64,000 nt of DNA from Candidatus Omnitrophota bacterium (lineage in GTDB: Bacteria; Hinthialibacterota; Hinthialibacteria; Hinthialibacterales; JAKPRU01). This document shows positions 46,158-53,343 of the stretch, one piece after another; the stretch's first letter is position 1; each line of letters opens with the position of its first letter. The notes under the pieces were generated by a model. That model did not search any database. It had not been told where the DNA came from and saw nothing but the letters and a program-made list of their open reading frames with translations. Position numbers and translations under genes: made by a program. Location: assembly GCA_029570205.1 (NCBI GenBank), contig JAKQSI010000109.1, positions 12,743-76,742 on the forward strand, read 5' to 3'.

Positions 46158-46886
46158 ATGTCACAGAAACGCATACCTCAAGAAATCCTCAGAATCCTGC
46201 GAGGCGTGACAGCAAAACGTCCGAGAACGGTTATCCAGCACATCATCGAACATGGCTTTGTCACGACGGAAGAACTGAAAGAAAAATATGGGTACAACCA
46301 TCCTCCGAGAGCTGCACGCGATGTCCGTGAACAAGGTATACCTCTTGAGACATTCAAGGTGAAGGACTCGACAGGGCGGGCTATCGGGGCGTATCGGTTC
46401 GCGAAATGGGAAGATTTTCGGACAGACACACTCAAGGGACGGAAAGCATTCTCCAAACAATTCAAGAAAGATTTGATCGGTCAGCACGGGGAGAAATGTC
46501 ATATATGCTCCGGGGCTTTTGGGGAACGGTATCTTCAAATTGACCACAGGATTCCCTACGAAGTTGCCGGAGACTTGGCCTCGCTGAATAGAGACCTTGA
46601 TCGGTATATGCTGATCTGCGCCTCCTGCAATCGAGCTAAGTCGTGGTCCTGTGAGCACTGCCAAAATTGGAACGAATCCCATGACCCGACAATTTGTCGC
46701 ACATGCTACTGGTCATCACCATTAAAGTACGAGCACATAGCCATGCAAGACATTCGCAGGCTCGCGATGGTCTGGCAAGAGAATGAAACAGACGAATATG
46801 ATTCCGTAAGAAAAATGGCCGATGATGCAAAAGAAGATATGCCGGAATTCGTCAAGGGAATTCTTCGGAGGATTCTCGTCAGGTGA
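46158..46886 (+). CDS. HNH restriction endonuclease partner of the adenine methylase
   Basis: A 242-residue protein with an N-terminal winged-helix-like region (about residues 1-95) and an HNH nuclease core: 'GEKCHICSGAFGERYLQIDHRIPYE', then 'YMLICASCNRAKSWSCEHCQNW' with the Asn and zinc cysteines intact (motifs quoted with breaks at QIDHR and ICASCNRAKS). A second Cys pair (CRTC) lies further on. The order methylase then HNH endonuclease, 12 bases apart, argues for a type II restriction enzyme. A GTG at 46146 adjoining the methylase stop is an alternative start. Its target should match the methylase target, which is unknown. Confidence 0.83.
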   Translation: MSQKRIPQEILRILRGVTAKRPRTVIQHIIEHGFVTTEELKEKYGYNHPPRAARDVREQGIPLETFKVKDSTGRAIGAYRFAKWEDFRTDTLKGRKAFSKQFKKDLIGQHGEKCHICSGAFGERYLQIDHRIPYEVAGDLASLNRDLDRYMLICASCNRAKSWSCEHCQNWNESHDPTICRTCYWSSPLKYEHIAMQDIRRLAMVWQENETDEYDSVRKMADDAKEDMPEFVKGILRRILVR

Positions 46887-46929
46887 TTCTACCCGGACGC
46901 ATCAGCCCAACCGAAAGGGGGACAAAAGA

Positions 46930-47157
46930 ATGAACTGCAGCATCCAGGGATGTCCCGGTGAATATGAGGATCGCGAGATCACGCACACGGTCAAAAGCAA
47001 GGGCGAGATTATCGTGATCGATCATGTACCCGCAGAGGTTTGTTCCATCTGTGGCGATACGCTCCTCAGCCCGGAAACTGTGCGACAAATTGAAAGCCGT
47101 GTTTTCACAAGAGAAAAGCCGTCTAAAACGGTGCCGCTTTATGAGTACGTAACTTGA
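46930..47157 (+). CDS. YgiT-type zinc-finger protein (MqsA-like, antitoxin-related)
   Basis: A 75-residue protein with paired zinc-binding cysteines ('CSIQGCPGEYE' and 'VCSICGDTLLSPE'), the N-terminal half of MqsA-type antitoxins. It lacks the C-terminal HTH of MqsA, and no MqsR-like or DUF4258 toxin lies upstream. Its TGA overlaps an ATG in the frame of the next gene, an AbiJ_NTD4 protein, so it may instead regulate or neutralise that protein. The start ATG is preceded by GGGGG-rich sequence about 12 bases away. The assignment to the family is firm; the partner is inference. Confidence 0.8.
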   Translation: MNCSIQGCPGEYEDREITHTVKSKGEIIVIDHVPAEVCSICGDTLLSPETVRQIESRVFTREKPSKTVPLYEYVT

Positions 47158-47177
47158 TGGGAGGTCATTCAAAAACC

Positions 47178-48011
47178 ATGGCCCTGTTCTCCGAACGCGA
47201 AGGCATCAGACCTCGAAAGGCCCTTCAGATCGATGGGATGGACCAAGACTTAAGAAACGACCTGTGGAACGCGTTCATTTACTTTATTCTAAGGGTGACA
47301 GGTCATTCAACGAGAGATCGGGAAGAATCAGAGATTATGACAAGGAAGATCTGGATGCACTTTTTCAATCTGCCTTTCCACGATCTGTATGAATCAATTG
47401 ACGGGTCATTCGGTCAGATAAGGAAACGTTTCTTTCAAATCGAGTGGTATAGAGTATACGACATCATTGAATTCTCGGCGGCGTACTGTGATAGAGATGA
47501 AATGAGAGAACAATTCATCAATGCCTGCAACGGGGTGCTGAAGCGTCAGGTATCTGCCTATAGATTTGTAAACGGCAAAATTGCACAAATTACTTCAGAT
47601 CAAGAGATTTCTGAGATTGAAGAAGCCCTTCAGGGGCCTTACCAACCGGTAAACGGTCATTTGAGCAAAGCCCTGGGATTACTTTCAGACCGGGAGAATC
47701 CCGATTATTCCAATTCCATCAAAGAATCGATCAGCGCCATTGAGTCGATGTGCAGAATCATCTCTCAAAAAGAAAAGGCCAAATTATCGGACGCGCTCGA
47801 CATTATCGAAAAAGAACATCACATCCATCACGCCCTGAAATCTGCCTTTGACAAGCTCTACGGATATGCTTCCGATGAGGGTGGTATCCGGCATGGGGCT
47901 TTTGGGGAATCGGAGGTTGGCTTTGATGAGGCGAAATTCATGCTAGTTTCCTGTTTGGCTTTCGTCAACTATCTGATATCCAAGACCCCTAGTGTGAAAG
48001 ACCAAATATGA
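47178..48011 (+). CDS. AbiJ N-terminal domain 4 (AbiJ_NTD4)-like protein
   Basis: A 277-residue protein beginning with the 'FSEREGIRPRKALQIDGMDQDLRNDLWN' region (quoted as FSEREGIRPRKALQ and DGMDQDLRNDLWN) typical of AbiJ_NTD4, found at the N-terminus of abortive-infection and other defence proteins. The C-terminal half (about residues 160-277) is helical with 'SIKESISAIESMC' and ends 'GGIRHGAFG...FMLVSCLAFVNYLI', a pattern also seen in AbiJ-like proteins with HEPN-like helices. A GGGAGG site lies about 12 bases before 47178; an ATG at 47157 overlaps the YgiT stop. It probably forms a toxin-like effector of the restriction-modification island. Confidence 0.77.
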   Translation: MALFSEREGIRPRKALQIDGMDQDLRNDLWNAFIYFILRVTGHSTRDREESEIMTRKIWMHFFNLPFHDLYESIDGSFGQIRKRFFQIEWYRVYDIIEFSAAYCDRDEMREQFINACNGVLKRQVSAYRFVNGKIAQITSDQEISEIEEALQGPYQPVNGHLSKALGLLSDRENPDYSNSIKESISAIESMCRIISQKEKAKLSDALDIIEKEHHIHHALKSAFDKLYGYASDEGGIRHGAFGESEVGFDEAKFMLVSCLAFVNYLISKTPSVKDQI

Positions 48012-48065
48012 CTCACAGCGCCGGAAGGGACTGTGACTGGGTCAGCTGAAAACGAGAAATCCCCC

Positions 48066-48900
48066 ATGCGTTATGCTTTTGGCGATACGGATCTGGCGGC
48101 GCAACGATTGGAACTCCTGGCGGAGGTCTTTTCAGAATCTACCCGTCCGTTTCTGCTCGAATCGCCCGCGAGAAATCCCCGCCTGTGCGTCGATCTCGGC
48201 TGCGGCCCCGGCTGCACCACGCACCTGCTCGCGGAGACTCTTCAACCGGAACGCACCATCGGCCTCGATAACTCCGAATCGTTCACCTCCCATGCCGGGA
48301 AAACCGCAACCGAAACGGTTTCTTTCCTTGTGCACGATGTCACTCAGGTTCCATTCCCGGAAAGCCCCTGCGACGCGATCTACTGCCGGTTCCTGCTGAC
48401 TCATATCCGGGACCCGGAAACCGTTCTGGAGACATGGGGAAGCCAGCTCTACCCCGGTGGATTCCTTCTGCTGGAGGAGACCGAATGGATTCACACAAGT
48501 CATCCCTTATTCAGGCTCTATATCGAAATGGTGGATGCCATGCTCGCCTCTCAGAGCAACATCCTGTTCGTCGGCCCGATGCTCAGCAAACTCTCGCAAA
48601 TCGGCCTGCTGAGAAGGCGATCCGCCACGGTCAGGCGATTGCCTGTTCCGACCGCTCTCACTGCAAAACTGTTCCATCTCAACATGCAAACCTGGAAGCG
48701 CCACCCGTTCATTCAGGAGACTCTCCCGCCCGAATCGGTCCAGGACCTGGAAAACCGGACTGGAACAAACCGCCGAATCCGGCGCTTCCGTCTCAGAGAT
48801 CGAGTGGGGAATGAGGCAGATGGTGTTTCAGAAAGAGATTATCCTGAGCCACATCCATACCCCTTTTGTTCGGCAGCACAACAACGGTACAATTCCCTGA
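48066..48900 (+). pseudogene. SAM-dependent methyltransferase split by an A-run frameshift
   Basis: Motif I 'CVDLGCGPGCTTHLLA' and 'TIGLDNSES', with 'DAIYCRFLLTHI' near motif IV, mark a class I methyltransferase. The frame is open to about 48750, then the A4 run at 48751-48754 shifts it. Deleting one A joins the second frame, whose sequence ('EQTAESGASVSEIEWGMRQM' then 'EIILSHIHTP') continues the protein to a TGA at 48900, giving 277 residues. Without the correction the first frame runs through unrelated sequence into the small antitoxin-like gene downstream. An ATG at 48066 or a GTG at 48033 may be the start. It is not needed for restriction; its substrate is unknown. Confidence 0.65.
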
Positions 48901-48929
48901 CAAGATTGAAGCAAAAAGGGCGCATCATC

Positions 48930-49121
48930 ATGACAACGCGACTGGAACAGGCGTTCGCTGAGGCTTCCTTGGCGGACTGCCTCCTTGCCGAACTTGAATC
49001 CGAACGACGGTGGGAGGATCTGTTCGCGAAATCTCAGGGATTCCTATCCGAAATGGCTGCAGAGGCTCTCGACGAGCTTCGAGACAATCAGACCGAGGAA
49101 TTAGATCCAAATCGGATATGA
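48930..49121 (+). CDS. Small antitoxin-like protein
   Basis: A 63-residue acidic, helical protein ('EQAFAEASLADCLLAELESE', then 'RWEDLFAKSQGFLSEMAAEA') whose gene lies 29 bases before the RelE-like toxin. The size, acidity and position fit a type II antitoxin of unassigned family. The start ATG at 48930 is inside the longer uncorrected methyltransferase frame, so automated calls may fuse the two. No DNA-binding motif is obvious. Confidence 0.6.
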   Translation: MTTRLEQAFAEASLADCLLAELESERRWEDLFAKSQGFLSEMAAEALDELRDNQTEELDPNRI

Positions 49122-49150
49122 TTTCGAAAACGACAAAACGTTTTCGTTAG

Positions 49151-49388
49151 ATGCTCCTGAAGTTGCCCGAAGATGTTCGACGCCAGGCCAGAGAGACCTA
49201 CGGACTTTTCAGCCGGAATCCTAATCATCCGAGCCTCCGGTTTAAGAAGATACACAGGACCAATCCCATTTATTCCGTGCGAATCAGCATCGATTATCGT
49301 GCTGTTGGTGTGCTTCACGGTCAGGAAATTGTTTGGTTTTGGATTGGTCCTCACGGGGGAATTCGAAAGGATGTTGCGCCGACTGTAG
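49151..49388 (+). pseudogene. RelE/ParE-type toxin with a G-run frameshift at its C-terminus
   Basis: The frame from 49151 encodes 'LKLPEDVRRQARETYGLFSR', 'SLRFKKIHRTNPIYSVRIS' and 'GVLHGQEIVWFWIGPHG', the RelE/ParE toxin pattern. Family members end with 'H-x-E-Y/F-x-R-LL'; in this frame that ending is lost at the G5 run 49355-49359. Removing one G gives 'HGEFERMLRRL' and a TAG at 49386-49388, restoring a 78-residue toxin. The uncorrected frame continues to 49435. The C-terminal residues often matter for activity, so the toxin could be inactive, or the base may be a sequencing error. The antitoxin-like gene lies upstream. Confidence 0.66.
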
Positions 49389-49595
49389 GAATTCGTCCGG
49401 ATGATTCCCGTCACGAAGCCAAATCGGTTTCCTGAAATGGCCCGCATGACTCCGCCTTACCCATCCTCCCCCGGCCTTTGCTTGGATTCCATCCCGCAAC
49501 CGGATATAGTGAGTGATACATCCGGATCCCATCGGCGGCATGGAATCGACTGTGCGGAGAATCCGAACGAAGGAAAATCCTGACGGCCTGGAAAT

Positions 49596-50276
49596 ATGAG
49601 ACGTTTTTACTTTCGGTTGGGCGACCGTTTGGGACACTATGTCTGGGGACGGCGAGTGGTAGGCCATGTGCTCCGCCATCGGCGTTTCTATGAAAACTTC
49701 GAGGCGTTTTTCACCGCCCTGGTCCTGGCGTTGCTGATCAAACGGTTTATCGTCGATGCCTACCAGATTCCCTCCCCCTCCATGTGCGATACCCTCCAGG
49801 AAGGGGACCGTATCTTTGTGGCGAAATTCATCTATTGGTTCTGCGATATCCAGGTCGGCGATATTGTCGTGTTCCGAACACCCGATTGTATCTTCACTCC
49901 CGATAAACCGTATTATATCAAGCGGGTGGTTGCGCTGCCGAACGACCACCTCGCCATTCAGGATCACCGCATCGTCCTGAATGGAAAAGTCCTCGACAAA
50001 CCGGAGTTTTTCACCCGGAACCGATACTATGAATGGCTGAGTAATGGCAAGCGATTCGAACCCGTCACCGTTCCGCCAGGTGAGATTTATGTCTTCGGAG
50101 ACAACAGTGGAAACAGCTATGACAGTCGCTATTGGGGTGGAGTCCCCATCAAGAACGTAATGGGCAAAGCCTTCTTCCGGTATTGGCCCCTCAACCGGGT
50201 CGGTCTCATTCGGGGCGTTCCGCCGTTCAAGGAATTTCTGTCTGCGCCGTTGGAGAATCTCGCGCCGGTTTCCTGA
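49596..50276 (+). CDS. lepB: Signal peptidase I
   Basis: A 226-residue leader peptidase that removes signal peptides of exported proteins at the membrane. The membrane helix lies at about residues 38-55. The catalytic Ser is S62 ('IPSPSM') and the general base Lys is K109 ('YYIKRVVALP'), with box E 'GDNSGNSYDSRYWGGVP'. All essential residues are present. It is consistent with the many lipoprotein and signal-peptide proteins in the window, although lipoproteins use signal peptidase II. The gene is apparently monocistronic, 160 bases after the toxin gene end. Confidence 0.94.
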   Translation: MRRFYFRLGDRLGHYVWGRRVVGHVLRHRRFYENFEAFFTALVLALLIKRFIVDAYQIPSPSMCDTLQEGDRIFVAKFIYWFCDIQVGDIVVFRTPDCIFTPDKPYYIKRVVALPNDHLAIQDHRIVLNGKVLDKPEFFTRNRYYEWLSNGKRFEPVTVPPGEIYVFGDNSGNSYDSRYWGGVPIKNVMGKAFFRYWPLNRVGLIRGVPPFKEFLSAPLENLAPVS

Positions 50277-50446
50277 ACAGAATCATCCGTATGCCGATTT
50301 TGGCGCAATGTCAACCCGCAAGGGCGAGGCATGCCTCGCCCCTGCCGGTTGACACTTCCTTCCAACGGGTTCCATGGAAAGTTTTTATGGGATCGGAGAT
50401 CATACGGCATCAACCGATTTACTGAAGCGTACATAAGGAGATTCCC

Positions 50447-51643
50447 ATGTCTGAGAAATCCACACGAAGAGAGTTCTTACAGAAAACCGCCGGCGCTGCC
50501 GCCGCAATCAGCCTGGCCTCATCGCAAGTGATCGGCGCAAACGAGCGCATTCGGATCGGCGGGATCGGCGTCGGAGACCGCGGAACCGACCGCCTCGAAA
50601 AAGTCATAGATCTTGGCGCGGAGATTGTCGCGCTCGCGGATGTCAACGGCGCGATGCTGGACCGCTGCATGAATCACCTTGAACTGAAGCCCAAAACGTA
50701 TGTGGATTACCACGACCTGCTCGCCCGCGACGATATCGACGCCGTCATTATCGCGACTCCGGATCACTGGCACCATGATGTACTGATCGACGCCATCAAA
50801 TCTGGCAAAGATGCCTATATCGAAAAACCCCTCACACGCACCATCGAGGAAGGCAAAGACATTGTCAAGCAGGTCAAGGAGAGCGATCGGATTGTTCAGG
50901 TGGGGAATCAGCGGCGAAGCGGAACCCACTGGGCATACGCCCGGGAGCTGGTTGAGGCAGGAAAAGTCGGCGAAATCAAGTTCGTCCGAACCTGGGACTG
51001 CCGCTACCGTCTGGTCGATCCTTACCAGGAGCGCGCCAAAGACAAGGACTTGTACAACCCGGAGCGGATCAACTGGCCCCTGTTTCTGGGAAATGCTCCC
51101 AAGATCCCGTTTGATCCCATGCGCTGCTCTGCGTGGCGCTGGTTCTGGGATTACGCCGGCGGTCTGATGACCGATATCGGTCCGCACATGCTGGATGTCG
51201 CCCATTGGATCACCGGCACGCTCGGCCCCAAACGTGTGGTTTGCAACGGCGGCAATTACTGGTATCCCGGGTGGGAAACCCCGGACAATGTTCACGCCAT
51301 TCTGGACTGTGGCACACTGGCGATCGTGTTTTATGTCCAATTTATGAACGGCTATGACGGCGATGGGGCCGTGTTCTACGGAACCGAGGGAAGCATTGTC
51401 GAATGCCAGGACGGGAAATTCCGCATGTTCGATACAAAAAATAAAGAGGTCGAGCAGTGGCCGAAGTCCGATGAACAGAGGACCCACGTGCAGAACTTCC
51501 TCGATTGTATTAAGAGCCGCAAACAGCCCAATTCCCCGCCGGAAATGGGACACCGGGTCATCACCGGCGCGCATCTTGCCAATATCTCTTACCGCACCGG
51601 AAAGCGCGTCGAGTGGGACATGAAAGAAGAAAAGATTATCTGA
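50447..51643 (+). CDS. Tat-exported Gfo/Idh/MocA family oxidoreductase
   Basis: A 398-residue enzyme with a twin-arginine signal 'TRREFLQKTAGAAAA' (residues 5-19). The NAD(P)-binding motif is 'IGGIGVGDRGTDRL', the family signature 'YIEKPLTRTIEEG' contains the EKP lysine, and the catalytic-domain block 'GGLMTDIGPHMLDVAHWI' has the conserved Asp and His. Exported members with this layout are abundant in Planctomycetes and related phyla and probably act on sugars in the periplasm, holding their cofactor tightly. AAGGAG lies 10 bases before the ATG. No neighbour indicates the substrate. Confidence 0.92.
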   Translation: MSEKSTRREFLQKTAGAAAAISLASSQVIGANERIRIGGIGVGDRGTDRLEKVIDLGAEIVALADVNGAMLDRCMNHLELKPKTYVDYHDLLARDDIDAVIIATPDHWHHDVLIDAIKSGKDAYIEKPLTRTIEEGKDIVKQVKESDRIVQVGNQRRSGTHWAYARELVEAGKVGEIKFVRTWDCRYRLVDPYQERAKDKDLYNPERINWPLFLGNAPKIPFDPMRCSAWRWFWDYAGGLMTDIGPHMLDVAHWITGTLGPKRVVCNGGNYWYPGWETPDNVHAILDCGTLAIVFYVQFMNGYDGDGAVFYGTEGSIVECQDGKFRMFDTKNKEVEQWPKSDEQRTHVQNFLDCIKSRKQPNSPPEMGHRVITGAHLANISYRTGKRVEWDMKEEKII

Positions 51644-51824
51644 GACGGCGTTGACGAAAGATATAAGCAGGCTGTGGCGGCACAAATCCGACCCACGCTG
51701 GAATAACGCGGCAGGATGACCCGGTGCAACACGCCGGGAAAATCTGAAGAGGTGGACAAATGGTAACCGTCCGGTAAACCCCGTGCTGATGTGAGCGGAG
51801 AGAATGTCGGAAGGCGAAGGGACG

Positions 51825-51985
51825 TCAGGATTGGGCGTGCGCCTGCTTCCAGGCCGGGGGGTCAGTTCCGCAATCCGGGTAATCGGGTGATCGGCGATCC
51901 GGTCCAACACATCTCGCAGGTAGCCGAACGGCTCCATCCCGTGCCGTTCGCAGGTACAGATCAGTACCTGACGGTGCCTGCAGCG
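51825..51985 (-). pseudogene. Remnant of an IS66-family transposase C-terminus
   Basis: The minus strand encodes 'CERHGMEPFGYLRDVLDRIA' and 'DHPITRIAEL', closely matching the IS66 transposase C-terminal element ('..PYAYLRDVLERIA...ELLP'). The frame breaks at a G6 run on the plus strand (51855-51860); inserting one base restores an ending 'WKQAHAQS' before a TGA at 51825. Upstream of about 51985 no transposase sequence can be recognised, so only the last 50 codons remain. This marks a past insertion next to the decayed membrane-protein gene. Confidence 0.65.
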
Positions 51986-52041
51986 CGCCGTCCCCCCGCT
52001 TTGTTTTCGTTTCAATCGATTTTTTACCATGGCTCACCTCC

Positions 52042-52625
52042 ATGGCTACTCTACCCCCGATTCCTTCCCGCACAACCACGTGGTTTATCGGACGGTTACG
52101 AGATTCCCATCCCCGGACCCCCTTTCAAATCCTCGGCGCACATTCGAATATACTTCTGCCGACCCTCTCTCCGATTGTCATCCTCTTTCTCCTCTACAAT
52201 CCCTTCCTGGGCCACGATATCTGGTGGCATATTCCGATCGGGCAGAGTATTGTGTTCGACCATGTATCGCCGAATAAGGACACCTTTACCTATACCATCC
52301 CCGGTAAAGAAGTTGTCATTCACTCCTGCCTGGCGGAATGTCTATTTACCCTTCTGTACCGCGCGGCAGGAGAAATTGAGTTTTATGTTTTTCGATTCGG
52401 TAGCCTGCTTCAGCCGCAGAGAGGGTCCGGCCTGTTCTACCCGTTCAAGGCCGTGCAATTCCCCACCAGCGACTGGATCACGGGGTTCCAGCCCTGCAAA
52501 TGTGGCTGAGTTATGCGGCGCAATCCGGCGCTCAGAAGGAAAAACGAAGAGAACTCGACAAGGAATTGAGGAAGAATCTCACCCAAGTTCCTGTTCCGCA
52601 ACGACTTACGCCCGGCGAGAAATAG
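52042..52625 (+). pseudogene. Decayed fragment of a membrane protein fused to an unrelated C-terminal end
   Basis: The 5' part (52042 to about 52400) encodes a hydrophobic helix and 'GHDIWWHIPIGQSIVFDHVS' followed by 'DTFTYTIPGKEVVIHSCLAE', typical of the N-terminal loop of multi-pass glycosyltransferase-like membrane proteins (over 450 residues when intact). After about 52400 similarity stops, and the reading frame ends at 52509. A different frame from about 52495 to a TAG at 52625 encodes 'MWLSYAAQSGAQKEKRREL', which reads like the C-terminal end of a TPR-type protein. The simplest explanation is an internal deletion removing the middle of one or two genes. It directly follows the IS66 remnant. 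Confidence 0.5.
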
Positions 52626-53003
52626 CCCCTCTTGAGAAAAATCACCCCTTTGCTAGACGCATCTAGCGATTTTACGACCCCAAAATGGAGATTTTTGAGG
52701 GCCAATATACTGAAAATTGGGGATACCCAACGGCTGCCGATCGCGATATGCTTAAAACACAAAAGGTGAAAGAAGGGATCCTTCGCTCTTATTACTGCAA
52801 GTGAGTCAAGTGATATCCGCATTGGGACGAAAAAGACCCCAAAGTTCATCTTCATCAGAAAATAAGAGGGTGTCGTATTTTGTTACTATTTGTATATTAT
52901 TGAAGCAAACAGGGGTATTTACGGCGCGGTTCTTCGGAAGGGGCAGATCCTTCTGGTGTTTTATAGGATGTTTTGTGTTTGAGGTGATTCACCTTAATAG
53001 AAT
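52626..53003. other. Intergenic region without a recognised gene
   Basis: A small palindrome GCTAGA-CGCA-TCTAGC lies at 52652-52667. A 39-codon frame (52685-52804) has no recognisable homology or ribosome site. The composition is AT-rich compared with flanking genes. Confidence 0.3.
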
Positions 53004-53041
53004 CCCGGTTCAGCCAGCGATACTGAACCGGGTATTTTTTT
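53004..53041 (+). terminator. Strong Rho-independent terminator
   Basis: CCCGGTTCAG (53004-53013) pairs perfectly with CTGAACCGGG (53023-53032) around a nine-base loop and is followed by TATTTTTTT (53033-53041). It would stop rightward transcription, yet no intact rightward gene is recognised between it and the decayed fragments upstream. Confidence 0.8.
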
Positions 53042-53069
53042 GGCCGTGTCCCGCGGCGTCTTTGTAACC

Positions 53070-53211
53070 GCGACTCCCACGGGGCCGGCGATTCGATGAA
53101 GAAAGTGTGCTTTCCATCTTTTTTTGCCAGGCAGGGACACCTGGCTTGGGTAGCTGCCAGGCAGGGACGCCTGGCCTGGGTAGCTGCCAGGCAGGGACGC
53201 CTGGCCTACTA
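53070..53211. repeat. Three tandem 30-base units with GCCAGGC-N6-GCCTGGC palindromes
   Basis: Palindromes lie at 53126-53145 (one mismatch), 53156-53175 and 53186-53205, a period of exactly 30 bases. The preceding 50 bases, including GAAGAAAGTGTGCTT, closely resemble those before the array at 15389. It lies just after the terminator. Confidence 0.78.
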
Positions 53212-53343
53212 GATGTACCAAGCATCGTGGTTTCTCGCGGCATTTATACTATAATCACAATAATTCTGTGATGAAAAAGACCGGGCGGCGGCACAATTCC
53301 ACTATTCCGAAATGTCGAGATAACAATCCGGGTGAGTTTACCG

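Noticed and set aside
48033-49121. Single long methyltransferase of 362 residues
   Set aside because: The continuous frame after about 48750 is not protein-like, while another frame continues the methyltransferase. The end of the long frame is a separate small gene.
50519-52030. Long minus-strand open frame of 503 codons
   Set aside because: Most of it is antisense to the Tat-exported oxidoreductase gene. Only its first part has real similarity, which is the IS66 remnant.
51791-52666. Plus-strand open frame of 291 codons
   Set aside because: Rich in Arg, Pro and Ser without domains. The neighbouring frame holds the conserved membrane-protein fragment, so this one is a shadow.
53126-53205. 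Possible CRISPR array (30-base period)
   Set aside because: Units are nearly identical along their whole length, so there are no spacers; it is a tandem palindromic repeat.
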